From NCBI RefSeq assembly GCF_900105005.1, contig NZ_LT629748.1, forward strand, positions 2,666,001-2,730,000: a stretch of DNA of 64,000 nucleotides, read 5' to 3'. Positions within the stretch are counted from its first letter, which is position 1. Each line of letters starts with the position of its first letter. Shown here in pieces: positions 1 to 11,664 of the stretch. The notes beneath the pieces were generated by a model, which was not told where the DNA came from, searched no databases, and saw only the letters and a list, made by a program, of their open reading frames with translations. This DNA comes from Halopseudomonas litoralis (GTDB lineage Bacteria > Pseudomonadota > Gammaproteobacteria > Pseudomonadales > Pseudomonadaceae). Both the position numbers and the translations under genes were made by a program.

Positions 1-356
1 ATGAACTCGACTCGCTTGATGGACACTTCACTACCATCCTGCGCCTTTACCAGACGAGCAATCTCGTTACCCAGATCAGGATCGTCACTGGCCAGACGGA
101 TGATCACGTCGGTGCTGGCGCCGAAATTCTGCACGATGGCATCTTCCCAGCCACCGTCATGCAGCATGCTGCGCACCGCACTCAGATCGGCCGGCTCGCT
201 GTAGTTCAGCTCGACCAGCGCGCCGCCGGTGAAATCCAGCCCGAGATTCAGCTGTTTGATTGCCAGCGAGCCGATGGAACCAATCATGAGAATGGCGGCA
301 AGAGCGTAGAACACCTTGCGCAGCCGCATGAAGTTGATGGTTTTAATATTGATCAT
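1..356 (-). CDS. secF: Protein translocase subunit SecF (partial, N-terminal part)
   Basis: This is the N-terminal part of SecF, the inner-membrane partner of SecD in the SecDF-YajC complex that uses the proton-motive force to assist late steps of Sec export. The gene runs off the left edge, so about 118 residues are visible. They show a first membrane segment (about residues 15-34) and then the conserved LGLDFTGGALVEL signature of the first periplasmic region. The ATG at 354-356 follows GGAG and lies 10 bases after the secD stop, so it is co-transcribed with secD and yajC. The identification is secure; nothing can be said of the C-terminal transmembrane domain. Confidence 0.95.
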   Translation of the reverse strand, partial: MINIKTINFMRLRKVFYALAAILMIGSIGSLAIKQLNLGLDFTGGALVELNYSEPADLSAVRSMLHDGGWEDAIVQNFGASTDVIIRLASDDPDLGNEIARLVKAQDGSEVSIKRVEF

Positions 357-366
357 GATCTGCTCC

Positions 367-2247
367 TCACAGCCATAGCTTCCAGGACTTCTTGAGGTCG
401 CGCCCACCGATGCTCAGGTTGACCAGTGCGCGGGTGACCATGATGGCGCTGAACATGGAGGTGACAATACCCAGCGACAGCGTCACCGCGAAGCCCTTGA
501 TCGGCCCGGTACCCATGGCAAACAGGATCACGCCCACCAGCAGGGTGGTCAGGTTACCGTCGAGAATGGCTGAGAAAGCCTTGTCGAAGCCTTCGTGCAC
601 GGCGCGCTGAACCGAGACGCCATTGGCAATTTCCTCACGGATACGCGAGAAGATCAGCACGTTGGCATCCACCGCCATACCCAGCGTCAACACAATACCG
701 GCGATACCCGGCAGCGTCAGGGTCGCGCCCAGCAATGACATCAGGGCCAGCAGCAGAACCAGGTTAAAGCTCAGCGCGATGCTTGCCAGCACGCCGAAGC
801 CGCGATAGACCACCACCATGAAGATAATCACCAGCAGGAATCCGATCTGCGTAGCAGTGACACCGCTGGCGATGTTTTCTGCCCCCAGGCTCGGCCCGAT
901 GGTGCGCTCTTCGGCAAAGTACATGGGGGCCGCAAGGCCACCGGCACGCAGCAGCAGCGCCAGCTCGGACGCTTCGGCCGGCGAATTCAGACCGGTAATG
1001 CGGAATTGATTGCCCAGGGTGCTCTGAATGGTAGCCAGGCTGATGATCGACTTTTCTTCAACGAAGGTCGGGGTAGTGACTTCCTGCATCACACCGTCGA
1101 CTTCCTGCATGACAGTCCTGGGCACCTCACGCTGCTCGATGAACAGCACGGCCATGCCGCGACCCACGTTATTGCGCGTGGCCCGCGTCATCAGCTCGCC
1201 GCCATGACCATCCAGACGGATATTCACCTGCGGACTGCCGTTTTCATCAAAGTTGGACTGAGCGTCGGTTACCTGATCACCGGTGAGGATGATGCTGCGC
1301 TCCACATCCGCTGCCGGACGACCCATGCCATCACGAAACTCGAAAGATTCGACTGTCGCGCGCGCGGCATTCGGCTCGGCAGCCAGACGGAATTCCAGGT
1401 TGGCGGTCTTGCCCAGAATCCGTTTGGCTTCGGCAGTATCCTGCACACCCGGAAGCTCCACCACGATGCGGTTGGCACCCTGGCGCTGAACAAGCGGCTC
1501 GGCCACACCCAGCTCGTTGACCCGGTTGCGGACCGTAGTCAGGTTCTGGCTAACCGAGTACTCGCGAATCTCGCTCATCTTGGCATCAGTCAGCGCCAGA
1601 CGCAGCACGTCCATATTGTCTCGACGTACCGTATTGATCTGGAATTCGTTGTACTTGCTCGAGAGCAGACGCTGCGCCGAACTCAGCTCGGCCTCGTCAG
1701 TGAAGCCGAATTGCAGTACGTTGCCCTGCTTGGGCAGGCTGCGATAACGGATGCGCTCGTTACGGAACACCGTACGCAACTCGCTGTCGTAGACATTCAC
1801 CCGAGCCTCGATAGCCTTGTCCATATCCACTTCCAACAGGAAGTGCACACCGCCAGCCAGGTCGAGACCGAGCTTCATCGGGCCAGCGCCGATATTCAGC
1901 AACCAGTCGGGCGTGGTGGCTGCCAGGTTCTGGGCAACCACGAACTGGTTACCCAAGGCACGACGAACGATGTCCTGAGCCGGCAGCTGGTCTGCGTGGC
2001 GCACCAGTCGTACCAGACCGGAGCTGGCATTGCTGCTGAGCTCAGCGCCCTTGGTAGCGATGCCGGCGTCGTTCAACGCCTGCTCCATACGCTGCAGGTC
2101 GCTCTGTTCGATGGTTTGGGTGGAGCTGCTGCCGGAGATCTGAATGGCAGGATCATCAGGATACAGATTGGGGGTCGCATATATCAGGCCGAGCGCAAGC
2201 ACAGCCACGATAAGCAGATATTTCCACAGGGGGTAACGATTGAGCAT
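367..2247 (-). CDS. secD: Protein translocase subunit SecD
   Basis: SecD is the large proton-driven subunit of the SecDF-YajC accessory complex in the inner membrane. The 626-residue protein has an N-terminal membrane anchor (about 8-26), the GLDLAGGVHF motif at 127-136, a large periplasmic domain, and a C-terminal bundle of about five membrane segments holding the GMAVDANVLIFSRIREE segment typical of the RND-like fold. Length matches the Pseudomonas family (about 620). It sits between yajC and secF on the same strand, the usual yajC-secD-secF operon. A perfect hairpin lies between yajC and secD and may affect the relative yield of the two. Confidence 0.97.
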   Translation of the reverse strand: MLNRYPLWKYLLIVAVLALGLIYATPNLYPDDPAIQISGSSSTQTIEQSDLQRMEQALNDAGIATKGAELSSNASSGLVRLVRHADQLPAQDIVRRALGNQFVVAQNLAATTPDWLLNIGAGPMKLGLDLAGGVHFLLEVDMDKAIEARVNVYDSELRTVFRNERIRYRSLPKQGNVLQFGFTDEAELSSAQRLLSSKYNEFQINTVRRDNMDVLRLALTDAKMSEIREYSVSQNLTTVRNRVNELGVAEPLVQRQGANRIVVELPGVQDTAEAKRILGKTANLEFRLAAEPNAARATVESFEFRDGMGRPAADVERSIILTGDQVTDAQSNFDENGSPQVNIRLDGHGGELMTRATRNNVGRGMAVLFIEQREVPRTVMQEVDGVMQEVTTPTFVEEKSIISLATIQSTLGNQFRITGLNSPAEASELALLLRAGGLAAPMYFAEERTIGPSLGAENIASGVTATQIGFLLVIIFMVVVYRGFGVLASIALSFNLVLLLALMSLLGATLTLPGIAGIVLTLGMAVDANVLIFSRIREEIANGVSVQRAVHEGFDKAFSAILDGNLTTLLVGVILFAMGTGPIKGFAVTLSLGIVTSMFSAIMVTRALVNLSIGGRDLKKSWKLWL

Positions 2248-2264
2248 GTGAGAGCCCGATAACG

Positions 2265-2289
2265 ATCCGGGCGCAGAAAGCGCCCGGAT
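2265..2289 (-). other. Perfect intercistronic hairpin between yajC and secD
   Basis: A 10-bp perfect inverted repeat (ATCCGGGCGC / GCGCCCGGAT, 5-nt loop) occupies the 58-bp gap between yajC and secD. It is not followed by a run of U on the coding strand, so it does not look like a strong intrinsic terminator. An mRNA-stabilising, processing or partial attenuation role is an inference. Confidence 0.6.
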
Positions 2290-2305
2290 ACAATGTCTGG
2301 AAGGA

Positions 2306-2641
2306 TTAGATGGCTTTCAATGTGCCTTTGGGCAGCGCCGCAACGACAGCTCCCTTCTGGAACTTGAGTTCCTGCCCTTCGCTCACTTCCAGGACGATGA
2401 ATTCGTCACTGACTTTCTTGACCTTGCCCAGAATACCGCCACCAGTCACGACCTCATCACCCACGCCAAGGCCACCGATCAGATTCTTGTGATCCTTGGC
2501 CCGCTTGGCCTGCGGGCGCCAGATCATCAGGTAGAAGATAACCACGAAACCAACCAGAAAGATCATGCTCATCGGATCAAAGCCGCCCGGAGCAGCACCA
2601 CCAGCGGATTGAGCCATGGCCTCGGAGATGAAAAAACTCAT
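2306..2641 (-). CDS. yajC: Preprotein translocase subunit YajC
   Basis: YajC is the small single-span membrane component of the SecDF-YajC complex. The 111-residue product starts MSFFISEAMAQ, has one hydrophobic segment (about residues 25-44) followed by the WRPQAKRAKDHK basic stretch, and a soluble C-terminal domain with GDEVVTGGGILGKV. The reading frame is open 21 codons further upstream, but this ATG is chosen because the family begins with this sequence and GGAG precedes it at good spacing. It is the first of the three sec genes and lies downstream of queA-tgt. Confidence 0.95.
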   Translation of the reverse strand: MSFFISEAMAQSAGGAAPGGFDPMSMIFLVGFVVIFYLMIWRPQAKRAKDHKNLIGGLGVGDEVVTGGGILGKVKKVSDEFIVLEVSEGQELKFQKGAVVAALPKGTLKAI

Positions 2642-2700
2642 GTAGAACTCCTGTTTTATATAATCGCAAGAAAAGAATAATGGGGCTTCCTGACCGCTAT

Positions 2701-4874
<2,174 letters not shown>

Positions 4875-4947
4875 ACAGAGGAAATCCGCGGATGACAAAA
4901 AGGGCGCATATAGTAGCGGAAATATGACTTTTCGACCACGCAAAGCA

Positions 4948-4977
4948 TTGACCTGGACGCCCAACGGTTCGTATACT
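4948..4977 (+). promoter_or_regulatory. Sigma-70 promoter of tRNA-Leu
   Basis: TTGACC (4948-4953) and TATACT (4972-4977) are separated by 18 bp and followed by a GC-rich CCGCGCGGC discriminator, as is usual for stringently controlled stable RNA genes. The tRNA begins 19 bases after the -10 element. Confidence 0.75.
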
Positions 4978-4995
4978 CCGCGCGGCTTGCAAAAA

Positions 4996-5082
4996 GCCTC
5001 GATGGCGGAATTGGTAGACGCGGCGGATTCAAAATCCGCTTCTGGTGACAGAGTGGGAGTTCGATTCTCCCTCGAGGCACCA
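4996..5082 (+). tRNA. tRNA-Leu (anticodon CAA)
   Basis: An 87-nt class II tRNA with encoded CCA. The acceptor stem GCCTCGA pairs with TCGAGGC, the anticodon stem GCGGA/TCCGC closes a TTCAAAA loop giving anticodon CAA (reads UUG), and a long variable arm precedes the T-loop TTCGATT. It is divergent from queA, as in other pseudomonads. Confidence 0.97.
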
Positions 5083-5126
5083 TTCGATGATCCGAATGGT
5101 GACAAACAGAGTGGCAAGCATGACAG

Positions 5127-5150
5127 AACCGGCCTTAAGCCGGTTTTTTT
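5127..5150 (+). terminator. Intrinsic terminator of tRNA-Leu
   Basis: The stem AACCGGC (5127-5133) and GCCGGTT (5139-5145) encloses a 5-nt loop and runs into seven T residues. Confidence 0.85.
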
Positions 5151-5201
5151 GTGCCCGGGGTTCGGGCGTGCTATCGCACGCCGTCGCCGCAGGCCAGCTA
5201 C

Positions 5202-6462
<1,261 letters not shown>

Positions 6463-7206
6463 ATGGCCAACGCCCTCACCCCGCTACGCGGCCCCGAATA
6501 CCTGCGAGAAGGTTGGCAGCGCATCCGTCAGCCGGGACTGCGGCGCTTTCTGATCATCCCGCTGATATTGAACCTGACCCTGTTTGTAGCCCTGATCGGC
6601 TGGGGCGTCCGCCAGTTCAACTACTGGATGGACAGACTGATGCCACACCTGCCCGAGTGGGCCGGCTTCATCGAGTGGTTGCTGTGGCCGCTGTTCGCGC
6701 TGGTGGTCTTGCTGGTGCTGTTCTTCGGCTTCAGCATCGTTGCCAACCTGATCGCCTCGCCCTTCTACGGCTTTCTCGCGGAAAAGATCGCCGAGCAGGA
6801 ACGCGGGCTGGTCAGCCCACCGACCAGTTGGCAGGAGATCCTCATGGTGGTGCCACGCAGCCTGGGCCGCGAGTTTCGCAAGATCGGCTATTACCTGCCA
6901 CGCCTGCTCGGCCTGTTGCTGCTGACACTGATTCCGGTGGTCAACCTGGTTGCTTCGCCTCTGTTGCTGGTATTCGGGGTGTGGATGATGGCCGTGCAAT
7001 ATATCGACTATCAGGCCGACAATGATCAGGTCGATTTCCGCGACATGCTGCGCTGGATGCGTGGACGTCGCGGATTGTCACTGGGCTTCGGCCTGCCGGT
7101 ATATGTCGGAATGCTGATTCCGCTGGTCAATCTTCTGGTCATGCCTTCGGCAGTGGCCGGGTCAACGCTGTTGTGGGTACGGGAAGGTCCCCGTTCTCTG
7201 CCATGA
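6463..7206 (+). CDS. cysZ: Sulfate transporter CysZ
   Basis: CysZ is an inner-membrane sulfate permease feeding the cysteine-assimilation pathway. The 247-residue protein begins with a short amphipathic N-terminus containing GPEYLREGW, then hydrophobic segments near 28-48, 64-92, 138-170 and 200-235, and carries the family-typical NLIASPFYGFLAEKI stretch after the second. Length fits E. coli CysZ (253). The ATG follows GAAGGAAACTGCA. cysQ, another sulfur-assimilation-linked gene, lies far downstream (58840) and is not part of the same operon. Confidence 0.9.
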   Translation: MANALTPLRGPEYLREGWQRIRQPGLRRFLIIPLILNLTLFVALIGWGVRQFNYWMDRLMPHLPEWAGFIEWLLWPLFALVVLLVLFFGFSIVANLIASPFYGFLAEKIAEQERGLVSPPTSWQEILMVVPRSLGREFRKIGYYLPRLLGLLLLTLIPVVNLVASPLLLVFGVWMMAVQYIDYQADNDQVDFRDMLRWMRGRRGLSLGFGLPVYVGMLIPLVNLLVMPSAVAGSTLLWVREGPRSLP

Positions 7207-7260
7207 ATTGGTCACATATTCGTCACCATGCAATAACCGATGGGCGCCATGCTGGTGCCC

Positions 7261-8472
7261 ATGAATACAATTTCATCTCGTCCGCACAATCGCCACTACG
7301 CGCTGGTTACCGAAACCTGGAAGCCACAGATCAATGGTGTGGCCAATACCCTGGGCCGGCTGTGTGATGGCTTGCTGCAGAACAACAACCGTATCCAACT
7401 GGTGCGTCCCGCCCAACCCGGCGAGTCGACTGGCCTGATCGATAACGGCCTGACGCAGGAAGTGCTGGTGCGTGGCTTGCCCATTCCGGGATACAGTCAG
7501 CTGCAATTCGGCCTGCCAGCCTCGCGCCGGCTGAAGGCACACTGGCAGCAGAATCGCCCCGATGCCGTCTATCTGGCCACCGAAGGCCCGCTGGGCTGGT
7601 CGGCGCTGCGCGTCGCCCGACAACTGCGCATTCCCGTGGTGAGTGGCTTTCATACCAACTTCCAGCAATACAGCGAGCTTTACGGCATGGGAGTGCTCTA
7701 CCGCCCTGTGTTCGCCTGGTTGCGCTGGTTCCATAACCAGACACTGCTGACCCTGACAGCCAGCACAAGCCAACAGCGCGAGTTGTCACGCATGGGCATC
7801 AACAACCTGATGTTGCTGGGGCGCGGGGTGGACTGTGAGCTGTTCCATCCGGCTCGTCGCGACCAGGCCCTGCGCGCCAGCTGGGGCGTGGGCAAGCAGG
7901 ATCTGGTACTGCTGCATGTTGGTCGTCTGGCAGCAGAAAAGAACCTGCAACTGCTCCAGCGCAGCTGGGAACAGCTGCGCGGACTCAGCAATGATCAGGT
8001 GCGCTTGCATATGGTGGTGGTCGGCGACGGTCCTCTGCGCGAGTCACTGGAGCGGGACATGCCCGGTGCCCTCTTCACCGGTGCACTGACAGGAACGGAG
8101 CTGGCCAGAACATACGCCAGCGCAGATGTCTTCGTGTTTCCCAGCCTGACGGAAACCTTCGGCAATGTGGTGACCGAAGCCATGGCGTCAGGACTGGCAG
8201 TCAACGCCTTTGATATGGCCGCCGCACATCAGCACATCCGCGACCGTTACAGCGGCGGACTGGCGCCGGTCGCCCATGAGCAGATATTTCTGGATAATCT
8301 TCGCTGGCTGGTGAGCAACAAGGAAGGCCTGCGCAGCATTCGAATGCATGCACGACACCGGGCTTGCCAGCTGGGTTGGCCGACGGTCCTGCAGCGCTTT
8401 GAAGAGTCTTTGCAACGGGCATGCATGGCATCCCGTCCATTGATCAGGGCTATCCCCGGTAAACAGGGATAG
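7261..8472 (+). CDS. Glycosyltransferase family 4 protein
   Basis: This is a GT-B fold retaining glycosyltransferase of about 403 residues. The N-terminal acceptor domain opens with HYALVTETWKPQINGVANTL, and the C-terminal donor domain has VGDGPLRESLE and the E-x7-E-type segment FPSLTETFGNVVTEAMASG. It resembles enzymes annotated as mannosyltransferases in pseudomonads, but the donor and acceptor cannot be read from sequence. In-frame ATGs at 7240 and 7249 are possible alternative starts; none has a clear ribosome site. It lies 54 bp after cysZ on the same strand and converges on an Old Yellow Enzyme gene. Confidence 0.85.
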   Translation: MNTISSRPHNRHYALVTETWKPQINGVANTLGRLCDGLLQNNNRIQLVRPAQPGESTGLIDNGLTQEVLVRGLPIPGYSQLQFGLPASRRLKAHWQQNRPDAVYLATEGPLGWSALRVARQLRIPVVSGFHTNFQQYSELYGMGVLYRPVFAWLRWFHNQTLLTLTASTSQQRELSRMGINNLMLLGRGVDCELFHPARRDQALRASWGVGKQDLVLLHVGRLAAEKNLQLLQRSWEQLRGLSNDQVRLHMVVVGDGPLRESLERDMPGALFTGALTGTELARTYASADVFVFPSLTETFGNVVTEAMASGLAVNAFDMAAAHQHIRDRYSGGLAPVAHEQIFLDNLRWLVSNKEGLRSIRMHARHRACQLGWPTVLQRFEESLQRACMASRPLIRAIPGKQG

Positions 8473-8474
8473 CC
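8448..8474. terminator. Candidate hairpin terminator overlapping the glycosyltransferase stop
   Basis: GGCTATCCC (8448-8456) and GGGATAGCC (8466-8474) form a 9-bp stem with a 9-nt loop over the stop codon, between convergent genes. There is no T tract on either side, so termination is uncertain. Confidence 0.4.
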
Positions 8475-8485
8475 GGCAGCGGCTC

Positions 8486-9595
8486 TTATGCCAGCTGCTT
8501 CAAGGCCTCACGACTGTACGGCAACACCTCGTCAAAACGCCCCTCCCGCAGCTTGCTTGGCCACGCGGGATCGACGATCAGCACCCGACCAATGGCTACC
8601 AGATCGAATTCCTTGTTGTTCAACCGCTGCAACAGGTCATCGATATTGGCGGTCTCGGCCACCTTGTCGGTCTTGACCATATATTCCAGAAACTCGCTGT
8701 CCAGGCCGACACTGCCGACGGTAATGCAGGGCTTGCCGGTAATGTTGCGGGTCCAGCCGGCCAGATTCAGCTGTGAACCTTCAAACTCCGGCTCCCAGTA
8801 ACGACGCTGCGAACAATGGAAGATATCCACACCGGCTTCGGACAGCGGCTTGAGAAATTGCTCAAGCAATTCCGGTGTCGGCGCCAGTCGTGCGTTGTAG
8901 TCCTGCTGTTTCCATTGGGAGAAGCGGAAAATGATCGGAAAGTCCGGCCCTACCGCTGCGCGCACGGCGCGAATGATTTCGACGGCGAAACGACCACGTT
9001 TCTCCATGCTGCCGCCGTACTCGTCATCCCGCTTATTGGTGCCTTCCCAGAAGAACTGGTCGATCAGATATCCATGAGCGCCATGCAGTTCGACCGCATC
9101 ACAACCGATGGCTTTGGCATCCTTCGCCGCCTGGGCAAAAGCATTGACCACGTCCTGAATGTCTTCCCTGGTCATGGCATGCACCAGGAGCTTATCGTCC
9201 TTGCGCTTTTCCATCGGCCCATAACCCGGCACGCTGCCGTCCGGCCCGGTACCCAGACGGCGCACATTGCCGACGTGCCACAGCTGCGGCGCGAACTTGC
9301 CACCCGCAGCATGCACGGCATCCACCACCTTCTTCCAGCCGGCCAGTGCATCCTCGCCGTGGAAGCGCGGCACGTCAGGATAGCCATTGGCGGCGCAGTG
9401 ATCGACCGTGGTGCCTTCGGTAATGATCAGCCCAACACCTTCGGCGGCGCGGCGACGATAGTACTCAACCACCTGATCGGTGGGGACGCCGTTGGGCGAG
9501 AAGTTACGCGTCATGGGCGCCATGACCAGACGACTGGGAAGACTCAGCGAACCCAGCACAACGGGTTCGAACAGGGGGCTGGCATGTGCCGACAT
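8486..9595 (-). CDS. NADH:flavin oxidoreductase, Old Yellow Enzyme family
   Basis: A TIM-barrel FMN oxidoreductase of 369 residues. Visible features are the N-terminal LVMAPMTRNFS, the YYRRRAAEGVGLIITEGT segment, the substrate-binding ELHGAHGYLIDQFFWEGTN (the HxxN-type motif of OYEs appears as HGAH) and the phosphate-binding GRVLIVDPAW near the end. Such enzymes reduce activated C=C bonds or nitro compounds with NAD(P)H; the physiological substrate is unknown. Two adjacent ATGs exist; the second (9595) is preferred because AGGAG then lies 6 nt upstream. It is monocistronic. Confidence 0.88.
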   Translation of the reverse strand: MSAHASPLFEPVVLGSLSLPSRLVMAPMTRNFSPNGVPTDQVVEYYRRRAAEGVGLIITEGTTVDHCAANGYPDVPRFHGEDALAGWKKVVDAVHAAGGKFAPQLWHVGNVRRLGTGPDGSVPGYGPMEKRKDDKLLVHAMTREDIQDVVNAFAQAAKDAKAIGCDAVELHGAHGYLIDQFFWEGTNKRDDEYGGSMEKRGRFAVEIIRAVRAAVGPDFPIIFRFSQWKQQDYNARLAPTPELLEQFLKPLSEAGVDIFHCSQRRYWEPEFEGSQLNLAGWTRNITGKPCITVGSVGLDSEFLEYMVKTDKVAETANIDDLLQRLNNKEFDLVAIGRVLIVDPAWPSKLREGRFDEVLPYSREALKQLA

Positions 9596-9711
9596 CATTA
9601 ACTCCTGCGAAAATATTCTGGACCACGACTATAAATGATGAATAAGCATTGAGGAGCTGAATTGATCTGATTGATGACGAGATAGAAACCGCTGGCATCA
9701 GGATGCCCATT

Positions 9712-9742
9712 AAAAAGGCCGGCCCCTTGCGGGACCGGCCTT
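9712..9742 (-). terminator. Intrinsic terminator downstream of slyD
   Basis: On the minus strand AAGGCCGGTCCC and GGGGCCGGCCTT form a 12-bp stem (one G-T pair) with a GCAA tetraloop, followed by a T run. It lies 26 bp beyond the slyD stop. Confidence 0.85.
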
Positions 9743-9767
9743 CGGTGCAGCTCACACATGCCGAGGC

Positions 9768-10253
9768 TTAGTGATGCACGCCGCCTTCACCATGGATGTG
9801 ACCATGGGACAGCTCGTCTTCGGTAGCGTCGCGCACATCAGCAACCTTGACCTCAAATGTCAGACGCTGACCGGCCAGCGGATGGTTGCCGTCGACAGTG
9901 ACTTCGTCGCCGTCCAGCGCGGTGATGGTCACGATCTGCATGCCGCCGTCCGGAGCGGACGCGTGGAACTGCATGCCCTCTTCCAGCTCATCGACACCTT
10001 CGAACATGTTGCGACCCAGCACAGCAACCAGCTCGGCGCTGAATTCGCCATAGGCGTTTTCCGGCTCGACAGTCACTTTCAGCTCGTCACCGACCTGTTT
10101 GCCGACCAGCGCTTGCTCAAGACCGGGAATGATATTACCTGCGCCGTGCAGATAGACCAGCGGCTCACCGCCAGCGGAAGTATCCAGCACTTCGCCCGCA
10201 TCGTTGGTCAGCGTGTATTCAATCGATACGGCTTTGTTGGCAGCAATCTGCAT
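9768..10253 (-). CDS. slyD: FKBP-type peptidyl-prolyl cis-trans isomerase SlyD
   Basis: SlyD is a cytoplasmic prolyl isomerase and chaperone that also binds nickel and feeds hydrogenase or urease maturation in some bacteria. The 161-residue protein begins MQIAANKAVSIEYTLTNDAG, has the FKBP motif YLHGAGNIIPGLEQAL, an inserted IF domain with NMFEGVDELEEGMQF, and a short histidine-rich tail ending HGHIHGEGGVHH. The tail is much shorter than the E. coli Cys/His-rich tail, as in other pseudomonads, so metal capacity is probably smaller. AGGA precedes the ATG at 7 nt. It is divergent from ackA. Confidence 0.93.
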   Translation of the reverse strand: MQIAANKAVSIEYTLTNDAGEVLDTSAGGEPLVYLHGAGNIIPGLEQALVGKQVGDELKVTVEPENAYGEFSAELVAVLGRNMFEGVDELEEGMQFHASAPDGGMQIVTITALDGDEVTVDGNHPLAGQRLTFEVKVADVRDATEDELSHGHIHGEGGVHH

Positions 10254-10443
10254 AATTAAATCCTGTGTTCTCCGAGTTTTGATCGTTCAGTTTACGCATA
10301 AACATTCAGAAACGCACGGTTGGATCCACAAGGGCTCTGCACTAAGGTATAAGTTGACCCATAAAGGTTACCGCCAGAAGATGCGCAGCTCTTGAGAGCC
10401 TGAAACAGGCTGCGCCGGCATAAACAAACGACAGTGGAACACC

Positions 10444-11661
10444 ATGACCGATCGCCTGGTACTCGTCATAAATTGCGGAAGCTCATCCATCAAGTTCGCC
10501 CTGCGCAGCGAATCCGCGCGCAAGCCGTTGCTCAGTGGTCTGGCGGAGCGCCTCGGCACCGCGGAAGGCGTGATGAACTGGCGAGCGGGTGATACCCGTG
10601 AGCAGGTCATGATCGGTGATGGCAAGCACAGCACCGCGCTGGCCAGCCTGCTGCCGCTGATCGAGCGTTTTGCCGATCAGCCGTTGACCGCGGTAGGCCA
10701 TCGCGTGGTGCATGGCGGTGAACACTTTACCGGCGCGCAGATCATTGATGACCAGGTGATTGCCGCCATCGAAGACAGCTCACCGCTTGCGCCCTTGCAT
10801 AACCCGGCGCACCTCGTGGGCATCCGCGCTGCCATGGCAGTGCTCGACGATATTCCGCATATCGCCATCTTCGATACCGCCTTCCATCAGTCGATGCCAC
10901 CCCACGCCTACCGTTATGCGTTGCCAGAAGCCCTGTACCGTGATCACGGTGTGCGTCGTTATGGTTTCCATGGCACCAGCCACCGTTTCGTCGCCAGCCA
11001 GGCCAGCCTGCTGATGGGGCTGGAACCCGGTCACGGCGCCTGGTTGACCGCGCACCTGGGCAATGGCTGCTCGACCTGCGCCATTCTCGACGGCAGGAGT
11101 CTGGATACCAGCATGGGCATGACGCCACTGGAAGGTCTGGTCATGGGTACACGCAGCGGTGACGTCGACCCCAACCTGCATTCCCATCTGGCGCGCACGC
11201 TGGGCTGGAATCTGGACCGCATCGATCACATGCTCAACCGTGAAAGCGGCCTGCTGGGGCTGTCCGGCCTGTCCAACGACATGCGCACCCTGGTTGCCGC
11301 ACGCGCCGACGGCCACCCCGGCGCCACACTGGCAGTCGAGGTGTTCTGTTACCGTCTGGCACGCTCACTGGCCGGCCTGGCGGTGGCGTTGCCACGCATC
11401 GACGGGCTTGTGTTCACCGGCGGCATCGGCGAGAACTCTCCCCTCACCCGTGAACTGACGGTGCGCCATCTGGCCCTGTTCGGGCTGGCTATCGACCCAG
11501 CCGCCAACGCTACCCCACCCGGTAACCCGGCGCGCCAGATCCAGGCTGGCAACTCGCCGGCCATCCTGGTCATCCCCACCGATGAGGAACGGCAGATCGC
11601 TGAAGAATGCCTGGTATTGATAGAGCTCGCCAACACTCAGCCCATGGAAAAGGAAGACTGA
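10444..11661 (+). CDS. ackA: Acetate kinase
   Basis: AckA interconverts acetate plus ATP and acetyl phosphate. The 405-residue protein carries the N-terminal NCGSSSIKF phosphate-binding motif, [11 protein letters not shown], the signature [18 protein letters not shown] and GGIGENS, all in family order and spacing. pta starts 3 bases after its stop, so the pair forms the AckA-Pta operon for acetate overflow and reuse through acetyl phosphate. The 190-bp region upstream is shared with the divergent slyD. Confidence 0.96.
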   Translation: MTDRLVLVINCGSSSIKFALRSESARKPLLSGLAERLGTAEGVMNWRAGDTREQVMIGDGKHSTALASLLPLIERFADQPLTAVGHRVVHGGEHFTGAQIIDDQVIAAIEDSSPLAPLHNPAHLVGIRAAMAVLDDIPHIAIFDTAFHQSMPPHAYRYALPEALYRDHGVRRYGFHGTSHRFVASQASLLMGLEPGHGAWLTAHLGNGCSTCAILDGRSLDTSMGMTPLEGLVMGTRSGDVDPNLHSHLARTLGWNLDRIDHMLNRESGLLGLSGLSNDMRTLVAARADGHPGATLAVEVFCYRLARSLAGLAVALPRIDGLVFTGGIGENSPLTRELTVRHLALFGLAIDPAANATPPGNPARQIQAGNSPAILVIPTDEERQIAEECLVLIELANTQPMEKED

Positions 11662-11664
11662 TCA

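Noticed and set aside
1006..2262. 418-residue plus-strand frame opposite secD
   Set aside because: Antisense to the conserved secD; no motif and no ribosome site.
4875..5117. 81-codon upstream extension of queA
   Set aside because: It runs antisense across tRNA-Leu and its sequence resembles the usual spurious tRNA-antisense peptides; the family start is at 4874.
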